This document shows positions 62,534 to 64,000 of a stretch of DNA of 64,000 nucleotides, one piece after another. Both the position numbers and the translations under genes were made by a program. The notes beneath the pieces were generated by a model. The model ran no database searches. It was given only the letters and a program-made list of their open reading frames with translations, and was not told where the DNA came from. Source of the stretch: Aldehydirespirator sp965261105 (GTDB taxonomy: Bacteria > Actinomycetota > Acidimicrobiia > Acidimicrobiales > Aldehydirespiratoraceae); the NCBI GenBank assembly GCA_965261105.1, contig CBDHCM010000006.1:2604001-2668000 (forward strand). The letters run 5' to 3'. Within the stretch, counting starts at the first letter, position 1. Every line of letters begins with the position of its first letter.

Positions 62534-63745
62534 CTACCGCAGCTCCCGCGGCAGACCCAAGACTCGCTCTCCAATTATATTGCGTTGTATCTCATTGCTC
62601 CCCCCGTAAATGGTGTGGGCCCGCGAGTACAGGAACGTGCGCTGCCAGCGGTCCAGCCGATAGTCCAGCCCTCCCTGGCCCACATGAGCGCCATCGTGAG
62701 GGTCGGCCACCATCGACGCGGCACCGCGCACCCTCATCGCCAGTTCGCCCAGGCGTCGATGCCACGACGCCCAGTAGAGCTTGCCGATGGACTGCTCAGG
62801 TCCTGCGGGCGCGTCGTGGGTGAGCGACGTGAGCAGCCGCATCTGGTTGTAGCGCAGGATCTCGAGCTCGATGTGGCACTGGGCCAGCTCGGAGCGCAAC
62901 ACATCGCAGTCGATCCGCCCCGACGACCGAGCCTCGCGCACCAGGCTGTCGAGCTCCTGGCGGAAGCTGGTCTGCTGGCCCAGCGTGCTCGCACCCCGCT
63001 CGAACGCGAGGGTCCCCATGGCCACCCTCCAACCGTTCCCCTCGCCTCCCACGACAAGGTCTGCCTCGGTGACGGCGTCGTCGAAGAACGTCTCGTTGAA
63101 CTCGACGCCGCCGGTCAACTGGGTGATGGGACGGATCTCGATGCCGGGCTGGTCCATGGGCACGAGCAGGTAGCTGAGCCCGTTGTGGCGCCGCGAGCCA
63201 CCGGTGCTGCGGGCCAGCACGAAGATCCAGTCGGCGTGCTGGGCCAGCGACGTCCACACCTTCTGACCGTTGATCACCCACACGTCACCTGCCCTGTCGG
63301 CCCTGGTGGCCACGCCGGCGAGGTCGCTGCCCGCGCCGGGCTCCGAATATCCCTGGCACCAGAGCTCGTCCCCGGCGAGGATCGGGGGCACGAAGCGGCG
63401 CTGCTGCTGCTCTGATCCGAACGCCATCAGGGTGGGGCCCAGCAGCGTGACGCCCATGTTGGGCAGGCGTCCGGGGGCGCGGGCTTCGGTGTAGGTGTTG
63501 AAGAACACGACCTGCTCGGCCGGCGTGCAGCCCCGCCCGCCGATCCGGACCGGGAAGTCGAGGCCGAGCCAGCCTCCCGACGCGAGCTCCCGCTCCCAGG
63601 CGATCTGCACATTCACCGGCACGTCCTCCTGCCCGGTGAGGCCGAGGCCCCGGTAGCGGCCGAACTCGCCGACGAGGTGCTCCTCCAGCCAATTTCGCAC
63701 CTCGTCGGCGAAGGCGCTGAGAGCAGGGTCGGGCCAGAAGTCCAT
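62534..63745 (-). CDS. acyl-CoA dehydrogenase
   Basis: 403-aa FAD enzyme. It has GWLGLDFPVRIGGRGC, the substrate/FAD loop WCQGYSEPGAGSDLAG, INGQKVWTSLAQHAD and the C-terminal IYGGSNEIQRNIIGERVLGL typical of the family. ATG at 63745 matches the family N terminus; a longer frame upstream reads the promoter. Together with the nearby ligase and crotonase it suggests fatty-acid or aromatic-acid CoA catabolism. Confidence 0.94.
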   Translation of the reverse strand: MDFWPDPALSAFADEVRNWLEEHLVGEFGRYRGLGLTGQEDVPVNVQIAWERELASGGWLGLDFPVRIGGRGCTPAEQVVFFNTYTEARAPGRLPNMGVTLLGPTLMAFGSEQQQRRFVPPILAGDELWCQGYSEPGAGSDLAGVATRADRAGDVWVINGQKVWTSLAQHADWIFVLARSTGGSRRHNGLSYLLVPMDQPGIEIRPITQLTGGVEFNETFFDDAVTEADLVVGGEGNGWRVAMGTLAFERGASTLGQQTSFRQELDSLVREARSSGRIDCDVLRSELAQCHIELEILRYNQMRLLTSLTHDAPAGPEQSIGKLYWASWHRRLGELAMRVRGAASMVADPHDGAHVGQGGLDYRLDRWQRTFLYSRAHTIYGGSNEIQRNIIGERVLGLPRELR

Positions 63746-63753
63746 CGCCCGGG

Positions 63754-63759
63754 AGCGTA
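63754..63759 (-). promoter_or_regulatory. -10 element of the acyl-CoA dehydrogenase gene
   Basis: TACGCT on the minus strand, 8 nt before the ATG; it shares bases with the divergent -10 at 63758-63763. Confidence 0.4.
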
Positions 63760-63763
63760 CAAT
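63758..63763 (+). promoter_or_regulatory. -10 element of the terminal partial gene
   Basis: TACAAT ends 7 nt before the GTG at 63771, a near-consensus leaderless promoter. Confidence 0.55.
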
Positions 63764-63770
63764 CGCCGTC

Positions 63771-64000
63771 GTGACCAGCCCCGAGGATATTCCCGCAACG
63801 GAGACCCCGCCCACCGGTCGCCCGACGGCGTCGGGACTGGCCGGATCGGTAGCGGGAGTCGCGGGCGCGGCGGTGGCGCTCGGCTTCGGCGAGCTGGTCG
63901 AGGGCATCAGCGAGACCATCCCGTCGCTGGTGATCGCGGTGGGCGAGGTGGTCACCGACTACACGCCCGGTGAGATCGTGGCGTTCAGCATTGCCAACCT
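63771..64000 (+). CDS. partial membrane protein, probably molybdopterin-dependent oxidoreductase
   Basis: GTG at 63771 opens a frame that runs to the window end (76 codons). After a short polar start there is a TM-like VAGVAGAAVALGFGELVEGI, then IPSLVIAVGEVVTDYTPGEI. This resembles the N-terminal membrane part of actinobacterial sulfite-oxidase-type molybdopterin oxidoreductases, but the catalytic domain is outside the window. The call is an inference from the N terminus only. Confidence 0.55.
   Translation, partial: MTSPEDIPATETPPTGRPTASGLAGSVAGVAGAAVALGFGELVEGISETIPSLVIAVGEVVTDYTPGEIVAFSIAN

Overview
The window reads as a chromosomal segment of a high-GC actinobacterium, most likely of class Acidimicrobiia. 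This placement is inferred from gene order (rpsB-tsf-pyrH-frr-cdsA-dxr-rseP-ispG-rimP-nusA-ylxR-infB-rbfA), from actinobacterial conserved hypotheticals beside cimA and beside an acyl-CoA ligase, and from frequent leaderless starts of the form TAnnnT, 6-7 nt, ATG/GTG. No rRNA, tRNA, CRISPR array, transposase or phage gene was found.

Layout. 1-14.1 kb (minus strand): a translation and envelope housekeeping run (ribosomal protein S2, EF-Ts, UMP kinase, RRF, CDP-diglyceride synthase, DXP reductoisomerase, site-2 protease, IspG, RimP, NusA, YlxR, IF-2, RbfA), interrupted between cdsA and dxr by three perfect 150-bp tandem repeats. 14.2-15.3 kb: a degenerate LytM protein and an intergenic region. 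15.3-27.1 kb (plus): the most unusual locus, six close-packed genes encoding a 3-TM protein, a secreted/anchored VWA protein, a 1088-aa FtsZ/tubulin-superfamily protein, a 1030-aa two-TM protein and two lipoproteins. It resembles a published but experimentally uncharacterised VWA/FtsZ-like membrane-remodelling module in a form lacking the other reported partners. 27.1-31.2 kb: gltX, a DUF4143 AAA ATPase behind a 23-bp tandem repeat array, an RDD membrane protein and an actinobacterial conserved hypothetical. 31.2-37.9 kb: branched-chain amino acid synthesis, with leuB-ilvE-cimA on the minus strand behind a leader-peptide attenuator, and greA, a small TM protein and leuCD on the plus strand. 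37.9-46.8 kb: a beta-propeller lipoprotein, an S9 peptidase, two aminotransferases (one SerC) and an oddly arranged CoA-transferase. 47.0-58.6 kb (plus): a catabolic and uptake cluster (SDR, Zn-alcohol dehydrogenase, M24-fold protein, ThDP E1 alpha and beta, hydroxyacid dehydrogenase, VOC protein and a CUT2-type sugar ABC transporter). 58.7-64 kb: acyl-CoA metabolism (acyl-CoA ligase, crotonase, acyl-CoA dehydrogenase), a DUF6159-like membrane protein and the start of a probable molybdopterin oxidoreductase.

Two genome-scale habits stand out. First, short tandem or direct duplications (23-150 bp) recur at gene junctions, often copying a stop codon or a stop/start overlap. Second, a dispersed element of about 140-150 bp recurs with one end against the stop codon of the neighbouring gene. 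How the genes work together: the 47-58 kb cluster would import a sugar-like or polyol-like substrate, oxidise it with the SDR, Zn-ADH and HIBADH-type enzymes, and pass a 2-oxo intermediate to the E1 pair. The leu genes form two separately controlled units.
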